From positions 124,001 to 188,000 of the forward strand of contig MU401508.1 in assembly GCA_022579005.1 (NCBI GenBank): a DNA stretch of 64,000 bases. The letters run 5' to 3'. Below, one piece after another: positions 1 to 14,021 of this stretch. The notes beneath the pieces were generated by a model. The model made no database searches. It saw only the letters and a program-made list of their open reading frames with translations, and was not told where the DNA came from. The first letter of the stretch is position 1. The number at the start of each line of letters is the position of its first letter. The translations under genes were made by a program, and so were the position numbers. Source of the stretch: Poronia punctata (lineage: Eukaryota > Ascomycota > Sordariomycetes > Xylariales > Xylariaceae).

Positions 1-3000
1 GTCTTTACTAGACAACCGTAAATAGGAGGCTACGGGATGTCTCGGTGGTATGGGTCGTTGTTTTGACAGATGAAGGTGTCGTGATTATGAGGCGGTAGTG
101 TCGGACGCAAGATTAAAGCCTCTGGCGCTCGTTTTTGCACCTTCAGGCAAATTAGGTGGTAAAAGGGGGAAGGAACAAACGAGGACGTAATGATCTAATG
201 ATGGTTAGATCTCAAGACCCTTCGATTTCGACTATTAGCAGTATGAAGAACCTCCGAAGGATGTTGGAGATGTAGGGCAATGTCACGCCTTTGGAGATAA
301 GAGGATGGGTACTGGTCGACGGGCGTGTCGATGTTTGGATGGCGAGATAACCGTCGGGTGCCGTGCCTCGATGGGTAAAACCTGAATATACCTAGTCTCG
401 ATAGCCCCCTGCAATTGGAGCCCACAAATCGAGTCCAATGTTTTTCAAATTTCGAGCTAGAAAGGGTATTCAGGCAAGGTCCATGTACCTACAAAGCACG
501 TATCTATCGGAGTGTTGGAAACGTCCCAAATGTTGAACCGAATCATGAAAAATTATTGAATCTTACTAGGCCTACTTTTTCTACAAGGTACTGTAAATCG
601 CCTAATGGATGCTGTGGGCCGCTTAGGGCCCCTGCCTGTCCGGGGGTAAGGACGTGCAGTGTGACAGGGACGTGGTCAGTTTAATTGGGCTAAGGGTTCG
701 ACATGATCCTGTTGCAACCTCCAAGTGCCTAAGTACTGTACATGATATGTACGTGTATGAATATTATTATTCGGTAGCATTATAATCTGACTTGGCGGCG
801 TGGTTAAGTCCCCCCACCTTGGGATGGTCTCAGTTTCTCATTTGTCCCTGTGTGGTTCAGGTTCCCATCCCCTTTCTCAACGATCTTCTGTTTTATTCGT
901 CTAGCTTATTCAGGTATGGGGCAATGGGTAAGCTGGGTATCCTCAGGTCACCAAGCCCCACAGGGATGCATCTGTGATCTCCCACCATCGTTTTACTAAA
1001 TCCCCATCCACAGATGTCAACAAATTCGACCAGGCACCATGTCTCACGCCACTAACGTCGTCATCTTTCTTCGCCTGATCAGTGCGGTAGGGGTAAGGGG
1101 TTCGTTGATTTTGGTCCCTTCAAACGTCGAGAAGCTACCTTAACCTTTCACGAACTTGAAACCGTAGTTGCCATCGCTGGGACTTCGCATGTGCGACATA
1201 CTCCCCTCCAGGTTATTTGTATCTTGTAGGTACTTTAGATACCTCTGCCTGTCAACCCCTAGATGCCCCAATGCCCCATGGGCCCATACGTACTATGGAT
1301 AGTATACGGGCATCTTGGCAGCCGCTGTCCCGTGGTTCCAGTAGAACGGACTCAATGCAAGAACTAAAATGGGCTTATAATCAGCCCCAGCACTACAACC
1401 CACAATGAGACGTAGCAGCGTAAGTACTGATACAATGGCCACAAAAAATTCCCACCATCGGACTTACAAGTCGTCAATAACTCAGATACACAGGCAGAAC
1501 AGGCTACATCCTGACAATACCCTAGGTAATTATAAGGTTTATCTACGGATACCTACTACGAGTACATATACTAGACTAACCTTAGCCTAGGTAAACAAAG
1601 GATAGTCCCAGAAATACCGACTCGTGTACTACCGAAAAATTGCGTCCACACCTCATTAGGCACTGCTAGGTACTTGAACCTGCCGTGGTGATGACGATTC
1701 GCATAGCTCTCGTCTATTCATAGGCTTCAAGTCTTGTAACATGGGGAATAGAGCGTCGTTATTGGTTGCTTACTAGCAAGACCAAATTCTCGTCTCATAT
1801 CAGAAAAGTTGTACTCATGCTATCTAACCAAACCTCAGCTTTGCCCTAGAAACTCAAAACAGAAAGGGGTCCTTAATTGCCACCCGGACACTCCATTCCT
1901 CTCACGGGTATCTTCGGAGACTATCTAATAAGCTAATCAGGGCGACGAGGTAATTTGGTAGCTCGATCTGGTTTCTTTCCCTGGTAACTCGATAATATCT
2001 AATTACCTACTCCTAAGTGCATACTCGCAAATGGCCCCATGAATAGGTGTTTGGTGGTAATGGGCTACCAAGTAGAGGTACTTGGAATGCCGTGGTGGAG
2101 CGGCCAATTGTTCAAACAGCATGCATATCCCATTGGTCTAGATTTCGGGGTAAGTTTTTCAACTTGCACCCTGTCGTTGTTCCTAATATTCCGGACAGGG
2201 GTAAGAATTGTAGGTGTGGCACCTAATTCCAACGGAATCCCCAACAAAGATGCTAGTAGACTTGTTTGGCGTGACGGGAGCGGTTGAGTTTTGCACCACG
2301 CCATCGCAAAATGGCCTTCCGGTAATATCGGGTCAAGGATTAACGAATTTGACCAACCGTGTTGAGGACCTGACTAGGACACCCAGTCAGACTCAAGTGT
2401 GTACTCCGCTGCCCGCTAATGATATGTCTCTACTTTCGTCGTGGGCGAGTTGGTACCCAACAGGTACGGAACTCTTGGCGTATCTTGGCATATATTGTAG
2501 CAAACTGCCATTATCCATTCACATAGACTACGTAACTATGGTCAAACTGCAACTGGGACTGGCTATTGACAAGGTACCCTAAAAGTACCTGTCCAAGTAC
2601 TTCTTCTAACTCGCTGTGCCAGTGTCAAGGTTAGGTTGTACTAGCATCCCCAGAAAAATTCCATGTTCAAAGGGAGGGACGAGCTTGAGAGAAACTTGAG
2701 ATCATATCTCTCCCAATTCAACTTTTCCCAAGGTCGACACGGTTCCAGGACCACAAGGGAACTAATTTGTTTGTTTCTCCAACCCTGTGAACCTGATAAG
2801 CTCCCCAAACCCTAATTCTATACCTGCCACTTGAATTCCACCTGCAAAAGGTTTCTCTCCCATTTAGAACTATTAGACAGCATTCAAACGATCGGGGCTT
2901 TTCAAGGACGCACTTGTTTATCGTCCTAGACACTGTACTAGCCTACTGAGCGCCATCGATATCGTAATCTGTACCGCACTACCCCTCCAGAAACCTCCAG

Positions 3001-3169
3001 CTCTTGACTGAGTCCACGGAGATCATCTAGACCAAGTATGTTGTATAGAGCTGCGGCTTTGAGGGCTTCACTGCATGCTTCGCGGACAAGGCTAACGACG
3101 TCAGAAGCAGTAATACCTACTCGTCACTATTCTAGTTGACACATCGACCGAACCATATACCCTGACATC
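1..3169. other. Spacer upstream of FAS1, no supported gene
   Basis: No reading frame here has a recognisable domain or a convincing ATG-initiated coding structure. The longest open frame (2214-2582, +) begins at GTG and matches no family I recognise. The last 250 bases are likely FAS1 promoter and leader. They include a CRE-like GACGTCA at about 3098 and the upstream ORF listed separately. Scattered CCTAGG and TACCTA words resemble those in the other spacers. Confidence 0.5.
3038..3139 (+). promoter_or_regulatory. Upstream ORF (33 codons) in the FAS1 leader
   Basis: An ATG with A at -3 opens a 33-residue frame that stops at TGA 30 nt before the FAS1 ATG and lies in the same frame as FAS1. 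The peptide has five Arg, two His and only one acidic residue. It ends in RHYSS, which fits the R-x-Y/S pattern of mitochondrial processing sites. It may be a regulatory uORF, the 5' end of an unrecognised small gene, or chance. No further stop lies between its TGA and the FAS1 ATG. Transcription of this stretch is assumed, not shown. Confidence 0.4.
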
Positions 3170-6100
3170 ATGTACGGCAACAACACAGGCCCTCAGACGG
3201 GAGTGTCCACCCCGAGATCATCTTCGTCACTGCGACCCTTAACCTTGTCCCATGGATCGCTCGAAACATCTTTTCTTATTCCGACAAACCTACATTTCCA
3301 TGCCTCAGAACTCAAGGACCGGTTTACTGCTGGCCTACCAACGCCCACCGACGAGCTGGCACAAGATGACGAGCCATCATCAGTAGCCGAGCTCGTCGGC
3401 CGTTACATGGGCTTCATTGCCCACGAGGTAGAGGAGGGTGAAGATGACGACCAAGGCTCATATGAACAAGTGTTGAAGCTCATTCTGAACGATTTTGAAC
3501 GCATGTTCCTCAGAGGCAACGATGTGCACGCCCTAGCTAAGAGCATACCCGGGATCATCGAGAAGCAGATTGCGGTGGTAAAGAGCTACTATGCTGCTCG
3601 TTCTGTTGCCAACAGGGCCATGAGGCCCCATGAATCCGCCCTGTTTAGAGCGGCGGACGAAGGGGAGACCACAATTTATAGCATCTTCGGCGGGCAGGGA
3701 AACATCGTGGAATATTTCGATGAGCTGCGCGAAGTGTATGAGACCTATCCCTCTTTCGTAGGCGAATTGGTTACAAGATCGGCCGAGCACCTTCACACTT
3801 TAGCACGAGATCCTCGCGCAGAAAAGTTGTATCCAAAGGGTCTGGATGTGATGGAGTGGCTGCGTTCCCCCGACGCAACGCCAGACACAGACTATCTCGT
3901 TTCCGCCCCGGTCAGCTTTCCCCTCATCGGGCTAGTGCAGCTTTGCCACTATCAAGTCCTCGGGAAGGGTCTAGGTGTCCACCCTGGCATCTTAAGAGAG
4001 CGCATCCGCGGAGCTACTGGTCACTCTCAAGGTGTTGTGGTTGCTGCGGCCACAGCGGCCGCCGATTCTTGGGAGTCCTTTGAGAATTACGCCCGCGATG
4101 CCTTGACAATTCTATTCTGGATCGGAGCGCGCAGCCAGCAGGTGTTCCCTAGGACATCGCTAACTCCTGGCACACTCCGGGATTCGGTTGATAATAGCGA
4201 AGGAGAGCCAACGCCGATGTTGAGCATCCGCGACTTACCCCAGAGCGAAGTGCAAAAACACATCGACGCCACCAACCAGTATCTACCAGAAGATCGTCAC
4301 ATCGCCATCTCCTTGGTCAACAGCCCCAGGAACATGGTGGTTACTGGCCCTCCCATCTCGCTGTACGGTCTGAATCTGCAACTGCGAAAAGTCAAGGCCC
4401 CGACTGGTCTGGATCAAAACAGAATCCCCCATACCGAAAGGAAAGTGCGGTTTGTGAACCGCTTTTTGCCTATTACCTCGCCCTTCCACAGCAAATATCT
4501 TGCCGATGCGACCAAATTAATCGACCAAGACTTGGCCGATATCAAGATCGACGTGTCTTCTCTTGGAATCGCGGTCTACCACACCTGCACCGGCGAGGAT
4601 TTGAGGGAGACGGTAGAGGGAGACATTGTCCCCACCCTTGTTCGCATGATCACGCGGGACTCTGTGCAATGGGAGAAGGCCACTCGGTTCCCCGGAGCCA
4701 CACACGTGCTAGACTTTGGCCCTGGAGGCATATCAGGTCTCGGCGTCCTGACTAGCCGGAACAAGGAAGGCATGGGCGTACGCGTAATTCTTGCTGGTAC
4801 CCTTGACGGCTCCGCCCAGGAGATAGGCTACAAGTCGGAGTTGTTCGATCGCGACGAAGAGAACGCCGTCGTATATGCTGATGACTGGGTCAAGAAATAC
4901 GGCCCGCGGCTCGTCAAGACTTCCACTGGTGATGTTTATGTGGATACCAAGATGAGCCGTCTCCTCGGCATCCCGCCCATCGTAGTAGCTGGTATGACTC
5001 CAGCTACCGTGCCCTGGGACTTTGTTGCAGCGACCATGAATGCCGGCTACCAAATCGAGCTGGGCGGCGGTGGTTACTACAACGCCAAGACCATGACGGA
5101 GGCTTTAAGCAAGATCGAACAGGCCATCCCAGCAGGTCGCGGAATAGCAGTCAATCTGATCTACGTCAATCCCAGGGCGATGGGTTGGCAGATACCGTTG
5201 ATCGGCCGTCTCCGATCCGAAGGCGTCCCCATCGAAGGACTTACCATTGGTGCCGGTGTGCCTTCTATCGAGGTTGCCCAGGAGTACATCGAAACACTAG
5301 GCCTTAAGCATATCTCGTTCAAACCGGGTTCTTTGGAAGCCATCCAGTCCGTGATCAATATCGCCAAGGCCAACCCTACCTTCCCCATCATCCTACAATG
5401 GACCGGTGGTCGAGGCGGCGGCCATCACTCGTTCGAGGATTTCCACCAGCCGATTCTCCAGATGTATGGACGTATCAGACGGTCGGACAATATCATCCTG
5501 GTGGCCGGAAGTGGTTTCGGTGGAGCCGAGGATACATATCCCTATCTCACCGGTGACTGGTCCAAGCAATACGGCTATCCCGCCATGCCTTTCGACGGCT
5601 GCCTCTTTGGTAGCCGCATGATGGTTGCCAAAGAGGCCCACACCAGCAGAGCTGCGAAGCAGGCCATTGTCGATGCTGAAGGCCTTGACGATGAGCAGTG
5701 GGAGAAGACCTACAAAGGCCCTGCCGGTGGCGTCATCACCGTGCGGTCTGAGATGGGTGAGCCGATCCACAAGCTGGCTACCCGAGGTGTCAAATTCTGG
5801 GCCGAGATGGACCAGAAGATCTTCAGCCTACCCAAGGAGAAGCGTGTTGCAGAGCTCAAGAAGAATCGAGATTACATTATCAAGAAGCTTAACGACGATT
5901 TCCAGAAGGTCTGGTTCGGCCGCAACAAAGAAGGACAATCGGTAGACCTGGAGGATATGACTTATGGCGAAGTCGTGCGGCGACTAGTCCAACTCTTATA
6001 TGTCCAGCACGAATCCCGCTGGATCGACCCGTCGTACAAAAAGCTAACGGGCGATTTCATCCACCGTGTCGAAGAGCGATTCACGACCAACGCAGATCAA

Positions 6101-9100
6101 CCTTCGCTGCTACAAAACTACGCAGACCTAGACGAGCCCTTTACCACGGTGGAGAAGATCCTTGGACACTATGCCGAGGCCGATACTCAGATCATCAATG
6201 CCCAAGATGTGCAGCATTTCCTTCTACTCTGTCAACGCCGGGGCCAAAAGCCTGTGACATTTGTCCCTTCCCTGGACGAGAACTTCGAGTTCTTTTTCAA
6301 GAAGGACTCCCTCTGGCAGTCTGAAGATCTGGAGGCGGTTATTGACCAAGATGTAGGCCGTACTTGTATCCTACAGGGTCCTATGGCGGCCAAGTTCTCG
6401 ACCAAAATGGATGAGCCCATCAAGGACATATTGGACGGCATTCACAATGGACACATCTCTATGCTCACAGATGACGTATACGAGGGCGATGCGTCAGCGA
6501 TTCCGACGATCGAGTATTTTGGCGGTAAGCTCATTGAAACCGAGGCGCCTGTCGATCTCGATGGTCTGGTGGTTTCGGAGGACGATCAGAAGAACACCTA
6601 CAGATTGTCTTCCTCCCCTGCCGCCTCTCTACCATCCGTTGAGAGTTGGCTCTCGCTGCTAGCTGGTCCGAACCGGGGTTGGCGACACGCTCTCTTCACG
6701 TCCGAAGTTGTGGTACAAGGCAAGAAGTACCAGACCAACCCGATGAAACGAATCTTTGCTCCTGTGCGTGGGCTGTTTGTTGAGATCCGTCATCCCAACG
6801 ATCCCACACTCACTTCCATCATTGTACGCGAGCAACCCCGTCACAACCACTATCAGGACGTGATCGAGGTAAAGTTCGACGGAAAGAGCGAGATCACGGT
6901 TAGCATGATCAAAGACACCACGGCTCTTGGCGAACCCGCGTCGCTGCCACTGCGGTTTGTATACCGACCTGATTCGGGCTACGCCCCCATCCATGAGGTT
7001 ATGGAGGGCCGTAACGACCGTATCAAGGAGTTCTACTGGAAGGCATGGTTTGGCAATGATCCGTTGGACCTCGACGGTGACGTCCACAGCCAGTTCGACG
7101 GCGGCCTGGCCACCATCACGAGTGGAGACATCAATGATTTCGTCCATGCGGTTGGTAACACTGGCGAGGCTTTCGTCGACCGGCCCGGCAAAGAGATGCT
7201 GGCACCCATGGATTTCGCCATCGTCGTCGGATGGAAAGCCATTACGAAGCCCATCTTCCCTCGAAGGATCGATGGTGATCTCCTGAAGCTCGTTCATCTT
7301 TCGAACGGATTCCGGATGATGCCCGGTGCCGAACCACTGAAGAGGGGTGACGAGGTCAAGACCACTGCTCAGATCAATGCCGTCATCAACCAGGACTCTG
7401 GCAAGATGGTCGAGGTTTGTGGCACCATTTACCGAGATGGTCAGGCTGTCATGGAGGTCACTTCGCAATTCCTGTACCGGGGTGTGTACAACGACTTCGA
7501 GAACACATTCCAGCGCAAACTTGAGACACCGATGCAGGTCCATCTCTCGACGTCGAAAGACGTCGCGGTTCTTAGGTCGAAGGACTGGATCCAACTCGAT
7601 AATAACGACGCCGAGTTGTTGGGCAAGACCCTGACCTTCCGTCTCCAGAGTCTAGTGACTTTCAAGAATAAGACGGTCTTCAACACTGTGGCAACCAACG
7701 GCCAAGTCCTGCTAGAGTTGCCTACTAAGGAGATCATCCAGATTGGCAGTGTTGACTACGAGGCTGGTGTCTCTCACGGCAATCCAGTCCTGGACTATCT
7801 CGAGCGACATGGCTCTTCGATCGAGCAGCCCATTCTCTTCGAGAACCCCATTCCCCTGAGTGGCAAGGCGCCCCTTCTCCTCAAGGCACCGGCCTCGAAT
7901 GAGACGTACGCCAAGGTGTCGGGTGACTATAACCCTATCCACGTTTCTCGTGTCTTCTCCAGTTATGCCAATCTGCCCGGTACCATCACGCATGGTATGT
8001 ACTCAAGCGCGGCGGTCAGAAGTTTGGTAGAGACGTGGGCTGCTGAGAACAATGTCGGTCGGGTGCGAAGTTTCCATGCATCTCTGGTGGGCATGGTCCT
8101 CCCCAATGACGACATTCAGGTCAAACTGCAGCATGTTGGCATGATAGGCGGCCGGAAGATTATCAAAGTCGAGGCCAGCAACAAGGAAACGGAAGAGAAA
8201 GTTCTCCTAGGAGAGGCCGAGGTCGAGCAGCCCGTGACGGCATATGTGTTCACCGGTCAGGGTTCCCAAGAACAGGGCATGGGTATGGATCTGTACGCAT
8301 CCAGCCCGGTGGCCAAAGAGGTTTGGGACAGAGCCGACAATTACCTCATCAACACTTATGGTAAGTTCATGACGGGTTCGGTCTCTTCAGCCCCATTGCT
8401 AATATTTTCTAGGTTTCTCCATCTTGAATATCGTCAAGAACAATCCCAAGGAGCTCACTGTCCATTTCGGTGGTCCTCGAGGCAAGGCTATTCGGGAGAA
8501 CTACATGCAGATGAACTTCGAAACCATCGGTGCAGATGGCACGGTGAAGTCGGAGCGCATCTTCAAGGAGATCAACGAAAAGACTACGTCTTATACGTAT
8601 CGATCTCCGACCGGTCTTCTTTCTGCCACGCAGTTTACTCAACCGGCGTTGACCCTGATGGAGAAGGCCAGTTTCGAGGATATGAATGCCAAGGGCCTGG
8701 TGCCCCGAGACAGCACATTTGCTGGACACTCTCTAGGAGAGTACTCGGCCCTCGCTGCCCTGGCCAATGTGTTGCCCATCGAGTCTCTGGTCTCTGTCGT
8801 CTTCTACCGTGGTCTGACAATGCAGGTCGCTGTCGAGCGTGACGCCGAGGGACGATCGAACTATTCCATGTGCGCTGTCAACCCTAGCCGCATCTCCAAG
8901 ACGTTTGGCGAAGGCGCACTCCGCTTCTTGGTCAACAGCATCGCCGAGGAGACGGGCTGGTTACTGGAAATTGTCAACTACAACATTGCTAATATGCAAT
9001 ACGTCTGCGCCGGTGATCTTCGTGCGCTAGACACTCTGACCAGTGTCACCAACTTCCTCAAGGCTCAACAGGTCGACACCAACCAGCTGCTCAGCAAAGT

Positions 9101-9518
9101 GAGCAGTGAAGAGTTGAAACAGCAGCTCGCCGATATCATCAAGGGGTCGGCTCAACAGACATTGGCTAAGCCGCGACCTCTGGAACTCCAGCGAGGCTTT
9201 GCTACGATCCCTCTGAAGGGCATTGATGTGCCCTTCCACTCGACTTTCTTGAGATCTGGTGTCAAGCCTTTCCGAAACATCCTCCTCAAGAAGATCAACA
9301 AGACGTCGATTGACCCTTCCAAGCTTGTCGGCAAATACATCCCCAACGTGACTGCTCGCCCATTCGAGCTTACCAAGGAGTATTTCCAAAACGTTTACGA
9401 TCTGACAAGTTCGCCCAAGATTGCCCAAATTCTTCAGAACTGGGACAGTTATCAAGATGACACGAACAAAACCAACGGCGTAAACGGCACCGAGGTCCAT
9501 GTCAATGGCACTCATTAA
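3170..9518 (+). CDS. FAS1: Fatty acid synthase subunit beta
   Basis: Beta subunit of the cytosolic fungal type I fatty acid synthase (alpha6beta6), which loads acetyl and malonyl groups, does enoyl reduction and dehydration, and transfers palmitate to CoA. Exons are 3170-8360 and 8413-9518, joined in phase 1 across a 52-nt GT-AG intron with a CTAAT branch point; the product is 2098 residues, normal for the family. Order seen: acetyltransferase with GHSQG (Ser286); FMN enoyl reductase with GGGGYYN and [14 protein letters not shown]; MaoC-like dehydratase with SGDYNPIH (His1591); C-terminal malonyl/palmitoyl transferase with GHSLGEYS (Ser1837). The ATG opens the MYG...TGPQTG N-terminus usual in sordariomycetes. 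Length and full domain set point to the primary-metabolism enzyme, not a cluster-specific paralogue. The alpha-subunit gene is not in this window. Confidence 0.97.
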
Positions 9519-12500
9519 GTTGAGACACGAAGATGAATAGATGTCAATGAGATGGGATGGAGGCTAGAGGGCACATTAGAGTTTTATTAGAGGACTAGAG
9601 TGCGCATTCATTAGAAGGGACGTCGCGTATATACCTGTTTGTTTTTAGATTTTACCAACGAGCTGGTGTTGGTAGGTGTGGTGGTCTGAGTTTTAAAATT
9701 TCTTATTTATTTTATGGTAATGAAACCAAACATGAGTCAATTACATGCAATTCTCTCTATGACATGTCTATTCTACAGCAGCGTAACAACGCTGGTTGTT
9801 CTTCAGTGTCGCGATAAATAACCAGGTCATCCGAGCAGCCTGTATTTCACCTCGATCACTCGTCTCAGCGTCGTTTATCCTTGACGCCCCAGAAAGGCCT
9901 TCAGTTCGTGTCGGGACAAGATAAACAACAGATAAAATCCGATCTCGACGCCAACAAATTCATGCCTGCGTACTATACACATGGCTGGCAAGATGAGCAA
10001 CGCTGTCCCTCGTAGTAGTAGTTACCTGGCCCGAGATACATGACCTACCTAGGTTAGGTATCAGATTCATCTCATATGTCTATTGTCTACCTATCCTACC
10101 TTATTAGCTTAATAATGCAGTTTTTCTCCCCCTACAAAAAAGGATTATCCCATAGCTTCAGCATATGTTTGTGTACTTTTTTGTCTCGTCAAAGTCCTTC
10201 ATTTCATCCCCTCAATTTCCTTTTCGGTATGAATGATCTACAACAAACATCTTTGACCGAAAGTTCACCAAAGGAAAGAATAGGAAAAAAAGAAGAAAAA
10301 AAAGGCAAGGATATACCAGAGCAGGGGCGGCCGGATCTACAGACTTTTTTTTTGAACCGAAAATCGAGCCGAGATCAAACCGGACGGACGGATGGATGGA
10401 TGGATTGGACGTGAGGGGGGACCCCGGACAAGACAAGGAAGAAGAAGAAGAAAAAGCACGTTTATAGGTAAGGTATCTGGGGATGGGTCTCGATCTGCAC
10501 GTTTTGGATTCTGACTTTGAATTTGACTTGTCCGGGGTTGTACAAGTATACCGCTGATCAAACAGAAATATATTTCTTGTAATAGAATCTCCTTTTTCAC
10601 GGCGTTAACGGGGTTCAAGGGCTAAACTGGGCTCTTCTACAAGGTAACTTGTGTAGGTACAAGGGCTGAGTCGGTTCCCCCTTCTGAAAAAGGTAGAAAG
10701 ATGAAAGGCACGGAGAGAGGGAGAGAGGGGTCTAGAAGAATTTACAACTTTTCCGTATTTCGGTCTTTTCATCATCTGTTGGTTACTTTGTTATATCTCG
10801 TTTTGGCCTGGGCCCTACCTACATGTGTAGGCAGTTCTTGGGGGATTAGCAGAAGATGGGCCATGAGCAGGGCGGATAAAGATAGCCATGTACCCCCTTC
10901 TTTCGCTGACTCTGCTTATTACGCACCTTATGTAACAGCTGCCTGCCATCGAAAAATAGCGTCAGGAAGTTGGACAGAGATGCCCGTCCAGCACGTGGCA
11001 GCCGTTGTGCTATATAGTCGAATATCAGGGTGCTGTGTATGATGTGTACGCGACTGACCCTTTCGATGCAGGAACATGCGTATCGTCAAGGTCTGTATGG
11101 CATTTTCGCGAATGCCATCTGTATGGCGGGTCGCTTAGAAGGCATGCATGATGTGGCCAGCTGGGTCGCTTCGTAGTTTACCTACGGTAGCTTCTAAGGT
11201 ATTCCTTAGGTATGTGGCCCTTGGCAGGACTTGAAGGAGCATGTAACGTAAGAAATGCCATTTTATAAAAAGAGAGTTTACCGAACTGTGCAGGCGCCTC
11301 AAATGGTCCCTTCTATCGGCTACTTTGAACAAGGAAGAACACGCAGTGTACAGGATCGACCAGGATATGGGACAATGCGTCCGCCATCTAGGTAGTCTGT
11401 AGTACGTCAAACGAAGCAGCAGGTGTAGAAGCAGCAAAACTGCAGAGATACTCACTTGTTAATCGGGTAGGTAAGATAAGATACAGGTAATATAGGTAGG
11501 TAGTTTAACCTATATGAGCAGTCAATCTTACGTCAACCGTTTGGCCGACTTGGGCAAGACTTTTATAGGTTATGAAAATGCCACCCACATGAGACAAAAT
11601 CAAACCAGGTCTGGCTGGGTTCAAGGCGGTGCGACCCATGCCATCAATCACTGGGATGATGCGAATCCGGGCGAATCCGTGCTGTGATTGAAGAAGCTTG
11701 AAATACCAAGCTCTCAGCCGCATGATTAGCTGATCCTTCGGGGAGGGGTTGGTTTTTTCGGCTGCTTCTTCGATTGGAAAATCCGTTGGCGTGTTGACTC
11801 TGTTGCTTTCAACGGACTTGCCGCTTCTTGAGGACGTGAAGGAACGATATGACCCGGCCTGTGTCCGAGGTAGACAAATGCGCGCTGAAGACTTAAATTA
11901 CTATACATGTACAAGTCCAGACGTTCCCCTAATAATATCAGCTTAAGGCGAAGCCACCAAGTTATGAGGTGGAAGGATTCAAAGCTCATAAACATTGACT
12001 GCAGGCCCTATTGGACCCCTGGTCATGAGCTGAACTGGATACAGAAAAGGCGACAAAGATGGGGAATACCGGAAATAAGTAGATACTTGGTATTTTCGAC
12101 TCCCTCAATTCGCCTCTTTTTGGCGCAATTCGTCTTCTAACCTTGCGCGTCCTCCTTCAGGTTTCATGCAAGTCTCGCAAGCAGAAACTACGTCAGCGAA
12201 GCATGGTGTGGCGCTTACCCTTGTCTGCCGTAGGATTACTTTCTTAAGAATCCGATCGAAACGAGATGCGTTTTTTGAATGCGCAAAAGTTGAGACTGAT
12301 TTACGACTGAGCGCCATTGGGTCCTTCTCGACCTCCGGCACGTCTGTTCCGGGAGGCACCCGGAAGCTAGATACCATTTTCGTGATGGATACTCGAGGTG
12401 TCTACCGGTGCCATCGGCGCCAAAAGCACAATGGCCGTTGGTAAGCACCCTGGCTGGCCTTGTCGGCGCCTGTCTAAAGTCGTGCTCGCGAGGGGCAAGG

Positions 12501-13204
12501 TCGAGTCCCTGTAATCTATGTAGCATGTACTAATTCAAGGCCATGTTCTTATCCGGCTTCGATGTGGCGCCGGTACTCACTCTAGTCCTCACGATATTTG
12601 GCAGAGGCGGAGGGGCATCAGGAATTCTTAACTCGGTCGCTACGCGAACAACATGAGCGAACAGACAGGCGTATATACGCTGCTCCGATGTGCTCCTCTT
12701 CAACTGGCCACTATAAAGAGTGTCGGTCATGGGCGGGTACTTGTGCATACGTATTCGGTAGCGCGGCCTCGTGGACTTTCCCAATGGCTTAGGTTAGACA
12801 CTTCGTTTTAGGTAATGGAGAAAATGACAGTCCTTAAGTTGTTTTGGCCACAAATTCATGAGGAAGGCAAGACGGTTCTTGCTTCCTGAATAATGCCCAG
12901 AAATTCGAAGCGCACGAATAGGAGCCGGAATCATGGTCCCTTATCACCTAGGTGACGTTGATTCACCTCTCCAACTTGAACTTGTCTCGTTCACTTGACC
13001 GCTGTCGGTTTGGTCAAATTGTGTTGGGCCACTTGATGGAGACGAGCAGGTAGGTAGTTGATAGCGATTTAGCTGCATCACGCCACCGCTTTTTAGATGG
13101 GGGTACAGATCTGATGCGTGCTCTAAAGGGCATCGCAAGGCCATCGCCCGACTCATTATCAGCTAGCCTTGGGGGGGTTTCTTCGGCGCCACTTGAAAAG
13201 TACC

Positions 13205-13250
13205 GACATAGGCCGATATAGACCGATATAGACCGGCAGAGGCCGATAGA
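13205..13250. repeat. 10-bp tandem repeat, about 4.5 units
   Basis: Units of the form GATATAGACC follow each other head to tail: two exact copies flanked by diverged ones (GACATAGGCC and GGCAGAGGCC). The period is close to one helical turn. It lies in non-coding sequence. Confidence 0.75.
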
Positions 13251-14000
13251 AGACTCTTCGCCTTCATGTAAGAGAAGCGCCGAAAATCATATATGAAGCC
13301 CTGTGAAGTGTCGGGGACATGTTGCGTTGGGTAGATCGACCATATGAGACATTTGTCCATCACGCTACCATGTTGTCGCGATGTTGTCATACCGAGTCCC
13401 ATCCTCCCATGCCCTAATCAGGTAAGTAATAAGGCAGAGATGCACTGGAGAGCTCGCCTTGGGTAGGCCTCCTCTGATATCGTTGGGTTCACCAACGGGA
13501 TTCGAGTTGGGATTAGGTAGGTAGATGTGTGTAAAGGGCGGGAATATTCCGCCAGTGGTTCCTTCTGCAGTGCGTGGCTTTGCGTCTGCTCGTACGTGGA
13601 GGTGGACCTGGATTCAGATCCTACCATTTCCCTTTTCAGGTAGCTCTAGCCTCGCTGCCAGTCTGCCCCTTCCCATCTCTTCATCTTTCCTTACGAAGAT
13701 TGCTTGCGTAGCGTTTATTGCTGTGGAGCAGCTTCCCTCTGCAATTGCCTAAGTGCTGTCTGAGCCAATACCCAAGCTGCTTGATGAGGTTTGCACATCT
13801 TCGGCCGTTTCACCTGTTAACAAAGGTCTGCTAGTAGCTGAGCATTTCTTGCCTAGGTGAGTTAAGAAGCCTCTGTGTCCTCCGTCGTCGTCCAATAATC
13901 TGATTTATTTCCGAGAACTGGTTCTCATTGTGATGATAAGGCAACCTCTTGGCTGCTTCTAATTCTTTTGGAAGTTGAATAAAGGAGAAATGACGATGAT

Positions 14001-14021
14001 GTCGGTTGTCGGTTGTCGGCT
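14001..14021. repeat. 7-bp tandem repeat, three units
   Basis: Three consecutive units of GTCGGTT, the last ending CT. It is short and probably a slippage product. Confidence 0.6.

Noticed and set aside
6659..7594. 311-codon minus-strand open frame inside FAS1
   Set aside because: It is antisense to a highly conserved coding region and has no recognisable domain; it is a shadow of FAS1 codon bias.
8361..8842. FAS1 reading through the intron to a stop at 8842
   Set aside because: Residues after 1730 in that frame are unrelated to the family, while splicing restores the conserved MPT domain.
8424..9518. Separate transferase gene downstream of FAS1
   Set aside because: It starts at TTG and continues the FAS1 transferase domain exactly after removal of a 52-nt intron.
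12436..12520. tRNA-like T-arm (GGTCGAGTCCC)
   Set aside because: No matching acceptor, D or anticodon stem could be built around it, and the arm lacks the usual TT.
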